Shown here in pieces: positions 34,949-46,639 of a stretch of 64,000 bases of DNA. Location: positions 29,326,001 to 29,390,000 of the forward strand of contig OX485803.1 in the NCBI GenBank assembly GCA_950295325.1, in the 5' to 3' direction. The notes beneath the pieces were generated by a model that saw only the letters and a list, made by a program, of their open reading frames with translations, did not search any database and had not been told where the DNA came from. Every line of letters starts with the position of its first letter. Position 1 is the stretch's first letter. The DNA is from Polytrichum commune (lineage: Eukaryota > Streptophyta > Polytrichopsida > Polytrichales > Polytrichaceae). Position numbers and translations under genes: made by a program.

Positions 34949-37900
34949 ATGGCAATGCGTCACCTGCAATTGCCACTTGCGAGCACTTCGTCCTCGCTCT
35001 GGGGCAGTATCGCCAATGCGCGGCAGCAGGCAGAGGGATTGGGAATTCGGGTCCCGGAGAAATTTGTTGGCTATGGCGGTGTGCGAGGGAGCTCGAGCAG
35101 TGTGGGAATTCGAGACTCTGGAAAGAGTTACAGAGGAGGAGGCCGAGGGAGCTCGAGAGGGGGTTATGGCAGGGGGGGCTCTTCTTCGTCGAGGGGAGGC
35201 CGGGGGTATAGGAGAGAAGATGGGGATTCGAGGGGTTACAGGGGAGGCAGAGGATCTGGGAGAGGAGGAGGAGGAGGAGGAAGGAGGGGAGGTCGGTATG
35301 ACGCCCTAAGGAGGGCAGCGGAGGAGAGAATGCACCGAGGTGCGTACAAGATGGTGGACGAGGAGACAGGGGAGGATGTGGTTGTATGGGGAGTGGAGGA
35401 AGAGGAGTTGCCCCAGCCTACATCCGAGGATTTGAAGTGGAAGCCAGCGGCTATGGTGGCTGCTGGAGATGTGTCTGAGGAGGGTTGGTATAAGGCTATG
35501 GAGGCATCGATGGCAGGGCCATCTGGAGCATTCAGTGTCAGGGGAGTGCGGCAAGGCGGTACATATCAGCACCTCCAACCTTTTGCACATTTGGAAGAGT
35601 TTTGTTTTGTGTAATTCTGGAACCTGTTATTGTAATTGGAGTAATCATATTTCAGGACAAATGATTGCCGAGGTGTAGGGTTTGAGGAATTTGTCCAGAA
35701 AATTTGTAAATCCAAAATTTGATCATTTGGAGTAGTCACATTTCAGGACACATCATTGCCGAGGTGTAGGGTTTAAGGATTGTCCAGGAAATTTGTAAAT
35801 CCAAAATTTGGGCATGTTCGAGCTTAGTCTTGATGTCATCACATTCTTGTGTGTGGGAGTGCGGCAAGTCGGTAGCAGCAGCAGCAGCTTCGTTTTGCAC
35901 ATCTGCAAGCATTTTTTTTGTATATTTCTGGAACCTGTTGTAATTGGTGTAGTTCACATTTCAGGAGACACATTATAGCTGCGGTGTAGGGTTAAGGATA
36001 ATCTAGGAAATTTTGGGACGTCTGTCTAAAGGTGAATCCAAAACGCGACCATGTCCAGTTTTAGTCTTGATGCCATCGTGTTATTGTGTGTAGGAGTGTG
36101 CCAACACGGTACGTAGCAGCTTCCTTTTACAGATTTGCAAGATTTTTTATATAGTTCTGGAATTTGTTGTAATTCGAATAATTCGTGGGAGACACCATTA
36201 TCGCCCAGGTGTAGGGTTTAAGAATAGTCCAGGAGATTTTGAGACGTCTTTCGCAAGGAAAATTCAAATTGCAAGCAAGTTCAATCTTAGTCTTGATGAT
36301 GCCATCACATTCTTGTGCGTGGGAGGGCGCCAGGGCAGTACAGAGCATCTTGCCGGGGTGTAGGGTTTAAGAATAGTTCAGTAATTATTGAGATGTTGGT
36401 CAAAAGGTAATCCCAAATTGTGAGCAAGTTCAATCTTAGTCTTCATGATGCCACACATTCTTGTGTTGGAAGAGGAGATTCTGTTCACAGAAGATCATCA
36501 CTCTACGTTCAGTAGGAGAAATTTTCAAGAAAAAAAGGGTTCACGGTTGAGATTTCGAAGGCTGCACAATTCATATTGTTCTCTACCATTCTGATAGACT
36601 CATTTAAATGAGATTCGATGAAATCAAATTGAACCTGGCTTTCCATGTCCATTAACTTACAATCTTTCTAGCAAGGGTGTAGGGTTGAAGATGGGTTGAT
36701 TATAAATTCAAGTCCTAAAGTCTGATGCGTGGGAGTCAATTCCTTGTGACCCAAGCACATCAGTAACAAAATTCATGAGAGCTGGACTTTTAACCTTGTT
36801 TTAATTTTTTGAGAGTGTGTTGCCCATTCTGGGGATGTTGTGGGGTTTCAGCGGTTAAGGTTTTTTTACTTATTATGGTGTGAGGAACCATGTCCCCAAT
36901 TGCATTAAGTCAGGTGTGGCCTGTAAGTATTTGGCTTCGTTCAATGAGGTCTTTTTCTTCTTTTCTCTTGATCTTCTCAAAACTGGCTGTGGTTCCAACT
37001 ACCAATTTCGTGTAAGTGACAATAGTAGATTTTTAATAAAATGGTTTCCATGCTGGGGAATTGTCAGGTATGTATGCTGATGATGAGGAGGAGGAGGATC
37101 CCGACTATGATGATGAAGATGATATGTACGAATCTAACAATGATGAGGAAGAAGAGGATGACTTACTTGATGATAACAGCCTTGAGGAACCCCAAGATGA
37201 AAGACCTGTGAGACCAGCACGAGTTAAGCTTTTTGGCCGAGATTTTAAGCAAAATGACTTCCTTAAAGTAGAGGCTTCTCGGGAGGTGAATGCTACCCAG
37301 CACTCAGCAATAGATTCTAGATCTGATTTGTTTCTAGACGGGAACACTAGTGATGTAGGAAACCTAGAAGTTGGTCCCAATATGATGTCTAGCTCTGTAG
37401 TTGAGAAAGAGAGTATTCACCCTAATAGTGTTGATGCTGTTGACTATCTAATGAGTGGCACACCACCAAAGGATACTCCTCACCAAACTGCTTCCTTCAG
37501 TTACAAAGGGGTTGGAATCAAATCTGCTGAGGATCAAAAAATCACGTCCAAATCTGATAATGTTGGTAGTCCTACTATTGAGGAGGCTGCTGATCAACCA
37601 TGGCCACCAGTGGGGGCCCTTTTGTCTGGAAGTACCAATGGTCTATTTTCTATCGAAAGCATAGAATCTGAGAAAGAGTCTTCCCCTGAGTCTAATTCTG
37701 CTGTGCAAGGTGAGGCGGTAGTTCACAATTCTAATTCTTCCTCCTTTTGTTTCTTGTGGCAATCTAGAATCAATACACCTTGTATTAGATACCAAGTCTG
37801 GTGTCATAGAAGTTGCAATCTATAATGATGTATGCATGTAAATCACACACTATCAGAGTAGTCATGTCTGTGGAGGTGCAAAGTTACTATACAACATACT

Positions 37901-40900
37901 TGGATGTTGGCTACCTGTATATTCTAATCATATACAACAATAGGGAGGATTTGGTCCAGAACTCACAGTTACATGAATCTCCTTCTGATGTGTCTTTAAT
38001 TTGGGGAGTAGGACAATCACCCACCACCATTGTAATTTTACTCATTGTTCTGCAGAGGATGAGAAGGTGAGCATGGAGTCTCGTTCATGGCCGCCTCAAG
38101 GAATGTTCAGTGGGGGTGTCTCTGAGTCACAAGGAAAATCAACTGCTTTGGGGGAAACAGCACGGATTCCTGGAGTTGGTGAGTTCAGTCTGAGTGTCAG
38201 AAATGCAGGACAGAAGAGCAATAATAGTGCCAAGGATGATGCCCACGTTAGTAACAGAAGTAATCAGCACTTAGAAGATGGTGGTACAAACCTCAGTGTT
38301 ATAGATAGGGATGATGATGATGGTGACACCATGAAGAAACAGAGGATGCCTGCAGCGATGAGAAATGTGCAACGTACAACAAAGTCAGGTGTGATGGTGG
38401 AAGAGAGGGAAGAGAGAAGTCGGGAGGCATGGCAGCAAGGAGGAGGCATGAACCCTGGCATTATAGAAATAGACGAGGATGGTGAATTTGGAACGGAAAG
38501 AGTACAAGACAGAAGATCCCATGAAGCAGCCCTGGAAAGTACTCCTGTTCGTTCCAATCTCTTAGATGACCTTCGGATGCAGACACAGAGAAAGCAAAGA
38601 ACCAAGGTTGAGGAGGATGATAAAGTTATGAAAGTTGGTGACTCCAATCAAGAAAGTGGGTCGAGAAGGTCGCTTGATTCTGTTAATGGGAATAAACCTG
38701 AAGGAGATTCCAGTGGAGTTACTGTGGTAAGGCCTCGGGGGTTTAGAGATCTTAACGCCCGTACCAATTTTGACCCCAGCTTGGCTGCAGAGTTTTTTAG
38801 TCAAAAATCTTTCGCGAATGTTGGTGCTTCTGAAGAGATCATTCGTGCACTCGCTTTCCTACAAGTGAAGAAACCATCTGCAATTCAGGTATAGATGTGA
38901 GTTCTCAAGAGTTTCATATAAGGGAGTCAGGTATAGGTTTTCATGCTAAAGAAGTCAGTGGGAGGGGATGGATTTTTGTGTGGACCACACGCAGATAAAG
39001 TTCTGGGACAGGTTGTTATTTGAATGTTTCAATTTAATGGACACATGGGTCTAGTATTGGAGAATCCTCTCAGCAGCTTGGGTATAAAATGGTTGTTGAA
39101 ATGATGTATCAAGTGAAGCCAATTACATGTCACTTGCAAACTCGAAATGCAATCTGAGTGGCTCAAACTGGTGGGTTATTCGCAGGCTATGGCATTTAAG
39201 CCAGTCATGGAGGGACGGAGCTGCATAGTTGCTGATCAGACAGGATCTGGCAAAACGCTTGCATACGTGGCTCCACTGGTGCAAATGCTACGAGTTGAGG
39301 AGGCAAAGAGTGATGTCAAATCTTTGAGCAAAAAGCCTCGCGTCCTCATTCTTGTTCCCACAAGTGAGCTTGCAGTCCAGGTTAGTATGTCTTCTTTTGG
39401 TCTGCCTGATTTAATTTTCTTTTTGCTTGCACTGAAAGGTAGTGCTCAAGAGACATAACATTTCTAACATGGTGCTTTGTGGTCATGGCTGTCACAGGTA
39501 CATGGTGTATGTCGGGCGTTCTCAAAGGGGGGAGCCCCCTTCAGGTCCATTGTGTTGACAGGAGGGTTCAAATGGAAGACGCAAGCGGAGAGTTTGGCTC
39601 AGGGTGCTGATGTAGTGATTGCCACTCCAGGGCGCTTTCTTCAACATTTAGAAAAGGGTTCCCTTAAGCTTGACATGCTTAAAAGGTAAATCTATCTATA
39701 TAAATCGAGGTTTTCTATTTGTCATTTCCTTCTTTGTCTTGTACTAGTTGAGCCTGTGCATATGAGATAATGTCCCGGCCATCCCCGCACCGTCTGCTCA
39801 ACATGCTGCTATCAATAGCTGACCTTTTTTGGGACGGCAGTTGCATGATTACCTGTCCAATCACCATTTAATATTTCCAAATGTATGGTAGATATTGTTG
39901 GGCTGTTTGTTTTGTTGTCCTTTGCGTTGAATTTGTCCTTGTGTTGAGTGGAGGCCAAGGCCAGGTTTCAGAGGTCGACATCCAACTCAACTTCACTGAC
40001 TCGGTCTTTGTTCTTTCAATACAGTGTTGTGCTGGATGAAGTCGACATATTGTTAGATGACCAAGAGTTTGCAGAGGTTCTTCAGGTAGTGGACGAAGCA
40101 GCCTCTAAGAGAGTGCAATATGTACATGTTACGGCAACTCTCCCAGTTGACATTCATGATAGTCTCCTGACCAGATATCCTGACGCAATACCTTTGATGG
40201 GGCCAACTCTACATCAAACAGCTGTGGGGCTCCAAGAGGTGAACAAGAGCCTAAGTTGTGACCATAGTTTTATTAATTGAATTTTACCAGATGTGACATG
40301 ATTGATTCAACCAACCCTAAATACGTCACTCCCTTCACCTTGTGAGGTGACTTAAAATATTCCAGCAGTACATCTTTAGATTAACCATTTTAAGACAAAG
40401 TTGTTTTCACGCAATTGGCACATTTGAGTCTGATTAGATGATCTCAAACATGAACTAATGTTTTATGTTACGAGGAGACAGATTCTTGTGGACTGCAGTG
40501 GAGCGGAGGGAGAAGAGAAAACACCAGAAGCAGCCTTCACAAGCAAGAAGTCAGCGCTGTTACAACTAGTAGATCAAAGACCTGTCTCAAAAACCATAAT
40601 ATTCTGTAACAAGGTAGTCTACTTTGTGTCAACGTATTCCCTAGTTCTCATTTCTGTTGCAAGTATTTGGCACTTGTGTAAGCAACAGTGTATCAGTTTT
40701 CTTCCATTATTGACTATCAGTTTAGTTGATTGTACAATCTATCTCTGGTGTACGGAGATCCTCATACTTCAATTTTGGAAGATTACAAGTGCTCTCTTTC
40801 TATTATGCAGATCGAGATTTGCAGAAGGGTTGAAAATGTACTTGCTCGCTATGACCGAAGTGGCACGAAACTCACTGTACTTCCATACCATGCCGCTCTT

Positions 40901-41693
40901 TCACAAGAGGCACGACTTGAAAGCATGCAGCAATTTCTGGAGGCGAAACCCAACAAGAGCCTCTTTCTTGTCTGCACTGACAGGTATGTTGAAATTTCTC
41001 ATATCAGTGTCTGTTAGGTGGACCTCATAGACTATGACCCGGACAGGGGTATTGACCAGTTTTGTGTGGGTATCATATTTTCACATACCAGTGGGTAAGG
41101 GTAATGAATGAAAACTGTAATCTTGATACCTGGTGGGTCATGGCATCAAAAACATTCTTGTTCTTCAAGAGTATATAGGTGATACCATGAAATTTTGCAA
41201 TGGTATATGTGCAAACTTGTCAAGTGGGTATCAATTCTGGTACTGGAGGATGTAATATTATCCTGGTCGGGTATTTTATACCCATTCACATCCCCTCACT
41301 GATACCTGGAGGCAACACAGCTACCTGCACAATGCTGGTATTTACAATATTTGCATGGCCTTTAGTTGGATGTCTTGTCATAGGTATGTGCGCTGCTTAC
41401 AAGCAGCACTGTTTGAAGTTTGTGTTAGAATGCTAAACTTCTTCTCGCCTTGCAACAGAGCTTCGCGGGGACTGGACTCCTTTGATGTGGAGCATGTGGT
41501 GTTATTTGATTACCCTCGTGACCCGAGTGAGTATGTGAGGAGGGTTGGGCGGACTGCCCGAGGTGCTGGAGGTACTGGCAAGGTCTTTGTATTTGCACTT
41601 GGCAAACAAGTAGCCATGGCAAGGCGCATCATGGCACGCAATGAGAAAGGTCGACCAATTCATGATGTGCCTGGTAGCGAATATGAGATGTAA
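34949..41693 (+). CDS. RH50: DEAD-box ATP-dependent RNA helicase, RH50-like (plastid rRNA maturation), 9 exons
   Basis: In Arabidopsis, RH50 is a chloroplast helicase acting in plastid 23S/4.5S rRNA processing. Exons: 34949-35558, 37068-37709, 38056-38888, 39186-39380, 39498-39685, 40025-40238, 40482-40613, 40811-40983, 41459-41693; all phases fit and give 1073 residues. The N-terminus is Ser/Ala-rich and could be a transit peptide. An RGG/Gly-rich block (~55-115) and an acidic block (~206-240) follow. The helicase core has a Q-motif region ending PSAIQ (~695), ADQTGSGKT (711-719), PTSELAVQ (753-760), TPGR (803-806), DEVD (827-830), TAT (859-861), IIFCNK (933-938), ASRGLD (997-1002) and RRVGRTAR (1023-1030). 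DEVD, LVDCSG, EKTPE-AF and the C-terminal NEKG-P-HDVP are RH50-type features as I remember them. The ~660-residue N-terminal part is longer than usual. A second in-frame ATG lies at 34955. Confidence 0.9.
35541..36345 (+). repeat. Tandem copies of the exon-1 end and splice donor in RH50 intron 1
   Basis: The end of exon 1, gggagtgcggcaaggcg followed by GTACAT, recurs downstream as gggagtgcggcaagtcgGTAGCA (GT at 35872), taggagtgtgccaacacgGTACG (GT at 36109) and gggagggcgccagggcaGTACAG (GT at 36338), with intervening segments repeating gccgaggtgtagggtttaag, tccaggaaat and TAGTCTTGATG. The units are about 230-315 bp. An extra ~110-bp tandem copy lies at about 35640-35815. Confidence 0.85.
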
Positions 41694-43109
41694 AATTTCA
41701 CAATTTTGGCGGATAACACATTCAATATATAAATATCAGCCCCGATTGTTAGTTCTTATCTTGACCTTGATTCACACTGTGGTTGGCATAGAACTTGTAG
41801 GTTAATTACAATGGAACGATATCATGATCTTTTGGGTATCTTTTGGGTCAGCGTGATGCATCAGTAACACCAGTCCAGGCCCATATTATTAGAGTTTAGG
41901 GGAGGGTTGGTGAGTCTGTACTCAATATCCAGTTCAATCTGTTAGCATTCCATTTCACCTTATTCATTCATTTATTAGAGTCTTATTGTCCCAAGTCAGG
42001 TCCCTAAAGAACCCCTCCACCAATGCTTTCAACATCTGATACAAGAAACTTCATTTCCAGGAAGTCTAAATCTAGGAATTTGGTAGAGCTGTAGTTGAAA
42101 TTCCTCACGCTCCCTCCCTTCTGGTAGTAGTATTTTTGCAATTCAACATACTTTTCACCCACACGAGGTGAAACTACAAAGTCTCATTTCTCCAATATTC
42201 TCAAGGGATGAAGACAAGACAAATAGTGGTTCTTGTGACTCGCCAAGAACAACATGAGAATGCAAACTGTACCAAAAAACATTCAACTCAGGTACCATTC
42301 ATATTCTACAAATGCACTGAGCTGGAATTTGTGTCAACCACCCTGGAGGAATGTTCTCCAAACAGTAGGTTTTTGATCTTATCTCCGAGCATCCAAAGAG
42401 TATCCTAATTACAAGTAATCTGGGAACTGATTTCATTCATAAAGTTTATTCTCACAAAGCCAGGTGAATAAATCGAGTACTTATCCGTGAAGAGAATCAA
42501 GTCACCCAAGCCTCCAAAATATGTCATGGCGCGGATACCCAGGTGTCTGCAGAGAGTTTACCAACGAGCCCCACAACCATCACATCCTTCAGCGAGTAAT
42601 GTAGGGAAGTTTGACGTCGATGCTACTGTAATACCGATGTTCCAATTTTAAAATTTTAGTTTTTTAATTTATATATATTTTCCTAATGTAGAGAAGCGGT
42701 AAGAGATTTTGGCAAAGATCACATGGGAGCCAAAATTTCACCCCTCTTCAGAATACCATAACGTTGTTCGGCAGGTAGAAATTTTGCGGGAGGACCTCCC
42801 TGGATTCCTGCGTGGACAGAAGAGGGAATCCCCACCGTCGCAGCTTGAAACCTTTCTCAAAACATTTGTCAATTTGTCATCTTCTCACACCTTGACATTC
42901 CGTTGTCCCAACTTCTTCGGGAGACGTGCCAGACAAGACTCCAACAAATCTCGTGCTTTTCATCAGAGTTGCGTGTGGTTTTGTGGTGAGAGGAAAGAGG
43001 GTTTTTGAGTGCGAGGTTTTTGGGCGTTGTGGAGCTAAGTTCGCATCTCGGAGAAAAAGTCTCGCCATCCCTGTCCTTGGGGCCTGCCATTGGGATCACA
43101 CCTTCCATT
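41694..43109. other. RH50 3' region and NAGK upstream DNA
   Basis: No gene is supported. Short frames at 42709-43130 show no domain. The last few hundred bases are less AT-rich and may be NAGK promoter. Confidence 0.5.
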
Positions 43110-43660
43110 TTGGTTTCGCCTTGTTGTAGGGATAACCCAATCTACAGCCCATTGCAAGGAGCATCAGTGTAAATCCGTCCTGGCCGTGATCTTCCTTGCC
43201 TTCTGTCTCGGAGTCCATTGCCCGAGCTGAAAAATTTGAAACCTCGCATTGTAGTTTCGTCTTCAAGTTATAGGGTTAACCCAATCTAAAGTCCGTTGCA
43301 ACGAGTTCTAGAGTAAATCCATCCTTACAGTGATCCTCCTTGCCTGCTGTCTCGGAGTCCATTTGTCTGAGGCTGGATAAATTTGAAACCTTGCATTTTG
43401 GTTTCACCTTGTTGTAGGTAGGGGTAGCCCAATCTAAAGACCATTGCAAGGAGCTCTCAAGTGATTCCGCCCTCGCCTGCTGTCTCGGAATTTTTGTCTG
43501 AGCTAGGAAATTTCAAAACTCGCATACTTGGGTTCGTCTTGTTGTAGGGTTAACCCAATTTGAAGCCCATTGCGAGGGGCTCCGGAGTATATTGATCCTC
43601 GCCTTGATCTTCTTTGCCTGCTGTCTCGTTGAGTTCCATTGTTTGAAAATTTTGAGTTCT
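43110..43660 (+). repeat. Four tandem copies of a ~130-144-bp unit just upstream of the NAGK ATG
   Basis: Units start near 43110, 43254, 43398 and 43528. Each has GTTGTAGG or a variant (43123, 43267, 43411, 43541), then aacccaat or agcccaat, then CCATTGCAAGG-like, then a gatc or gcct-rich part, then CTGTCTCGGAGT or -GTTGAGT, then a tail like gaaaatttgaaacc. The last unit runs straight into the NAGK start codon at 43665. The units therefore form the 5' UTR and/or the proximal promoter. Confidence 0.88.
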
Positions 43661-43664
43661 AGCC

Positions 43665-46408
43665 ATGGCCATGTTGCGGTCTCAAGCACCTTTGCTTGCA
43701 AAAGACTACACAGATCTTAAGATCTCGCCCTCGGAGCCTAACCCTCAGTTCAACACACCGATTGTCCACTTCCCAAGCAAGAAGGCCACATTTCCCAGCA
43801 TTCGAGCCCAATCTGCCGGCCAAGCGACCACCACTGCGGCCACTGCGGCGGCCACAGCTTTGAAATCCTCTCAGTACAGTGGGAAGGACAGGGTGGACAT
43901 ATTGGCTGAAGCATTGCCCTTCATCCAGCGGTTCCAAGGGAAGACAGTGGTGGTGAAATATGGTGGAGCCGCCATGAAGGATGAGAGCCTCAAAGATGGG
44001 GTTATCAAAGACTTAGTATTGCTCTCCTGTGTGGGGATGCGTCCAGTTCTGGTGCACGGAGGAGGACCCGAAATCAATCAGTGGCTCACCAAGCTGGGAA
44101 TCCAACCCAACTTCAAGAACGGTTTGCGGGTCACCGATGCTGCCACCATGGAAGTGGTGGAGATGGTTCTTGTTGGCAAGGTGAGCACCATTCTCCTTTT
44201 GCAATAGCTCAACATCATTCGCTTTGGAATTAGTCTCATGGGCTTTGTTCAAGCACCTTTGGGTATGCTTGATCGGCTGGGAATGTCATTCTAAATTCTG
44301 GAAATGTCAGGGGAGGGAGAAGGCTAGGTATCAGGACTGCATGCGGATGATGCATAGTTTTCCTTTTCCTTGTGGTAGCTTTTATTGTTCTAGTCAGTTT
44401 CCTAGCTCTGGACTTTCCAACATATAGTGCAAAGGCCGGTTATGGATGTCTGTCGACGAATCAGGATCCCAAGGACATCGTGGAGATCAATCACTTCGGA
44501 ATTAGTCTTAGAAGCCGTGTTCAAGCATCGGTGCAGAAAGTCATTCTACATTCTGGAAACTTCAGGGAAGGCTAGGTATCAGGACCGAGTTTATGTGTGA
44601 ACCCCAATGCTCTCGGATGATGCACAGATTTTCCTTTTCCTTGTGGAAGCTGTTGTTGATTGAGTCCAGTTTCCAAGCTCTGGATTTCCAACAGATAATG
44701 CAAAGGTCAGTTATGTCGGCATATCAAGATCACTCACTTCCGAATTAGTCTTAGAACTTGAGTTCACGCACCTTTGGATATCCTTGATCGGTTCGGGAAC
44801 TAATTCTACATTCCGGAAATAATTGGCCTAAAACTGCTAGGCAGGGCTAAATTGATGTGTGAACCCTAATGCACTCAGATGATGCACATGTGCAGATAGA
44901 ATTTTTTTCCTTTTTCTCGTGAAAGTTGTTGTTTGGTCGAGTCCAGTATAGCCTTGCCTCAAGGGTAGAGTACCTTATAACATACAATAAAAATGAGCAC
45001 TTTGAGCAGCAATGTGGAGGTCTTCACTCCCTCAAATTAGCTTTTACGAAACATTTCCACAATTGAATGACTGTTGAATGGACCTGTTACTTCTTTCTTG
45101 ATAAAGGTCTTGAAACACATGCTTTATATCAAATTTCTTGTTGTGGAAGGTGCTCGTCCGTGCAGATTGTTGTGTATGGCCCTTGGTCAAATGGGTATGG
45201 CTGCATTGTATGATGGTTTTCTATTTTGTTCTATTTCAGATTGCTTCCCTTTGATTTCTTTGTATTGAGTATGTAACTCCTGAACCTTTGGAGTTACTAG
45301 CTCTCTTGATTTCCATTTTATGGATATACTGGTTAGGATGGTGTAATCCCAAGGCCTTAAGCCGGATCGCCTGGAAACTCCAAGGTTAATACTTGGTCGG
45401 AATAGTGCTCGGGTGTGAGACCTTCTTAGCAGTTGATTTTTGGTGCACCCTACCAATTATGGGCCACCCAATCATAGTGCGGGTGTGGGAACCTAGGGGC
45501 TTGCTCTTGGGCAGATAGGTGCAGGCTGGCTTGTCCATGCCCATTCAAGGTGCTCACCTTGGAAGGAAGCAATAGTCTTTGGGGGCCTCTAATCCTCACT
45601 CTGCCCGTTTCGGGATTACATATAGAGTTAGACCAACTCAAAGACGAAGTGGCACCATAATTCATGCTTGTGGCAACATTGGAATCATCTTTTCTTTTTC
45701 TTTTTTGGTATACTTGTTACCTTTTATCTGTAAGTGTTGATAATTGAAAATCAATACTTACAAGGAATTCAACAAAGGAAGTGAGAGGAGAAGCTGCATA
45801 GTCAGATTCCCATGTTGCATTTTTGCAGAATGGTGCGACTAATAACCTGATGTTAACACTTGTAGGTGAACAAGTCACTCGTGTCGCTCATCAACCGGGC
45901 GGGTGGGTGTGCTGTTGGCATGTGTGGAAAAGATGGCAAAATGATCACTGCGAGGTCGGCTGGAGGTGACTTGGGATTTGTGGGAGAGATTGCTGCGATC
46001 GACACGAGTGTCATCCAAGGCATCCTCGACAACGGTCACCTTCCTGTGATTGCATCCGTGGCCGCTGACAAGTTTGGGCAAGCGTACAACATTAACGCAG
46101 ACACGGCGGCGGGCGAGATTGCTGCATCCCTCGGGGCCGAAAAACTCATACTCATGACTGACGTGCCCGGCGTGATGATCGATCACAAGGACATCAACAC
46201 GCTTGTGCGTGAGGTTGACATTAAAGGCGTGCGGAAATTGATAGCGGATGGGATCGTGTCGGGTGGCATGATCCCCAAGGTCGAGTGTTGTGTTCGGTCG
46301 CTCGCGCAAGGCGTGCATGCGACCCACATTATTGATGGGCGCGCCCCGCACTCGTTGCTCCTTGAAATTTTAACCGATGAAGGTGCTGGGACGATGATCA
46401 CCGGCTGA
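43665..46408 (+). CDS. NAGK: Chloroplast N-acetylglutamate kinase (NAGK), 2 exons
   Basis: NAGK phosphorylates N-acetyl-L-glutamate with ATP, the controlled second step of arginine synthesis in plastids; it is inhibited by arginine and relieved by the PII signal protein. Exon 1 is 43665-44180 and exon 2 45866-46408, joined in phase 0 by a 1685-bp GT-AG intron within [16 protein letters not shown]. The product has 352 residues. Residues 1 to about 65 are Ser/Thr/Ala-rich with few acidic residues, fitting a plastid transit peptide. The mature part begins with the helix [15 protein letters not shown] that forms the arginine-sensing hexamer in regulated NAGKs. Then come KYGGAAM (98-104, phosphate binding), HGGGPEIN (131-138, substrate binding), GDLGFVGEI, the ATP-site region LMTDVPGV and the C-terminal TDEGAGTMI arginine-site motif. 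Length and motifs are complete. The first ATG is used; a second lies two codons later. The intron carries tandem repeats and a SINE. Confidence 0.95.
44205..44945 (+). repeat. Three tandem ~240-270-bp units in the NAGK intron
   Basis: Landmarks repeat in order three times: GGAATTAGTCT (about 44226, 44498 and, as cgaattagtct, 44741), ttcaagca or ttcacgca, CATTCTAAATTCTGG-like, ctaggtatcagga, a GATGATGCA block and TTTTCCTTTTCCTTGTGG. Copies differ by substitutions and small gaps. Confidence 0.82.
45336..45706 (+). mobile_element. 5S-rRNA-derived SINE, copy 2, in the NAGK intron
   Basis: This 371-bp copy has a full-length 5S-like head (about 45336-45451): it starts GGATGGTGTAATCCCAAGG, continues GCCGGATCGCCTGGAAACTC (5S equivalent ACCGGATCCCATCAGAACTC), then the promoter-like TCGGGTGTGAGACCTTCTTA, and ends ggtgcaccc. 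The body matches copy 1 at 32195-32579. The tail is pyrimidine-rich (cttttctttttcttttttgg). A 13-bp flanking duplication with 2 mismatches, gatatactggtta (45323-45335) and ggtatacttgtta (45707-45719), marks insertion by target-primed reverse transcription. Confidence 0.85.
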
Positions 46409-46639
46409 GAGCTATCGGACGATGATGATCACCGGTTGTTTCCACCTGTTCTGGAGAATCTCATCGCCCAACGTGAACTCCAAATGTCAATTTCCGTCAA
46501 CGGAGGTGGGTTCCTCGGACTACGTTTCAGGTATGGGTGGTAGTCCTTTAACTCTTCGAAGGTTGATGTATTTGAGACCATAGTAAGCAGCTCCGATTTA
46601 AATGGAGCAATGACGAGTTTGAACAGGAATGTGTGTTGT

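Noticed and set aside
45336-45706. Cassandra TRIM interpretation of the 5S-like sequence
   Set aside because: Only one 5S unit per locus, no paired LTR, no tRNA primer site, and a 13-bp target duplication with a pyrimidine tail fit a SINE better.
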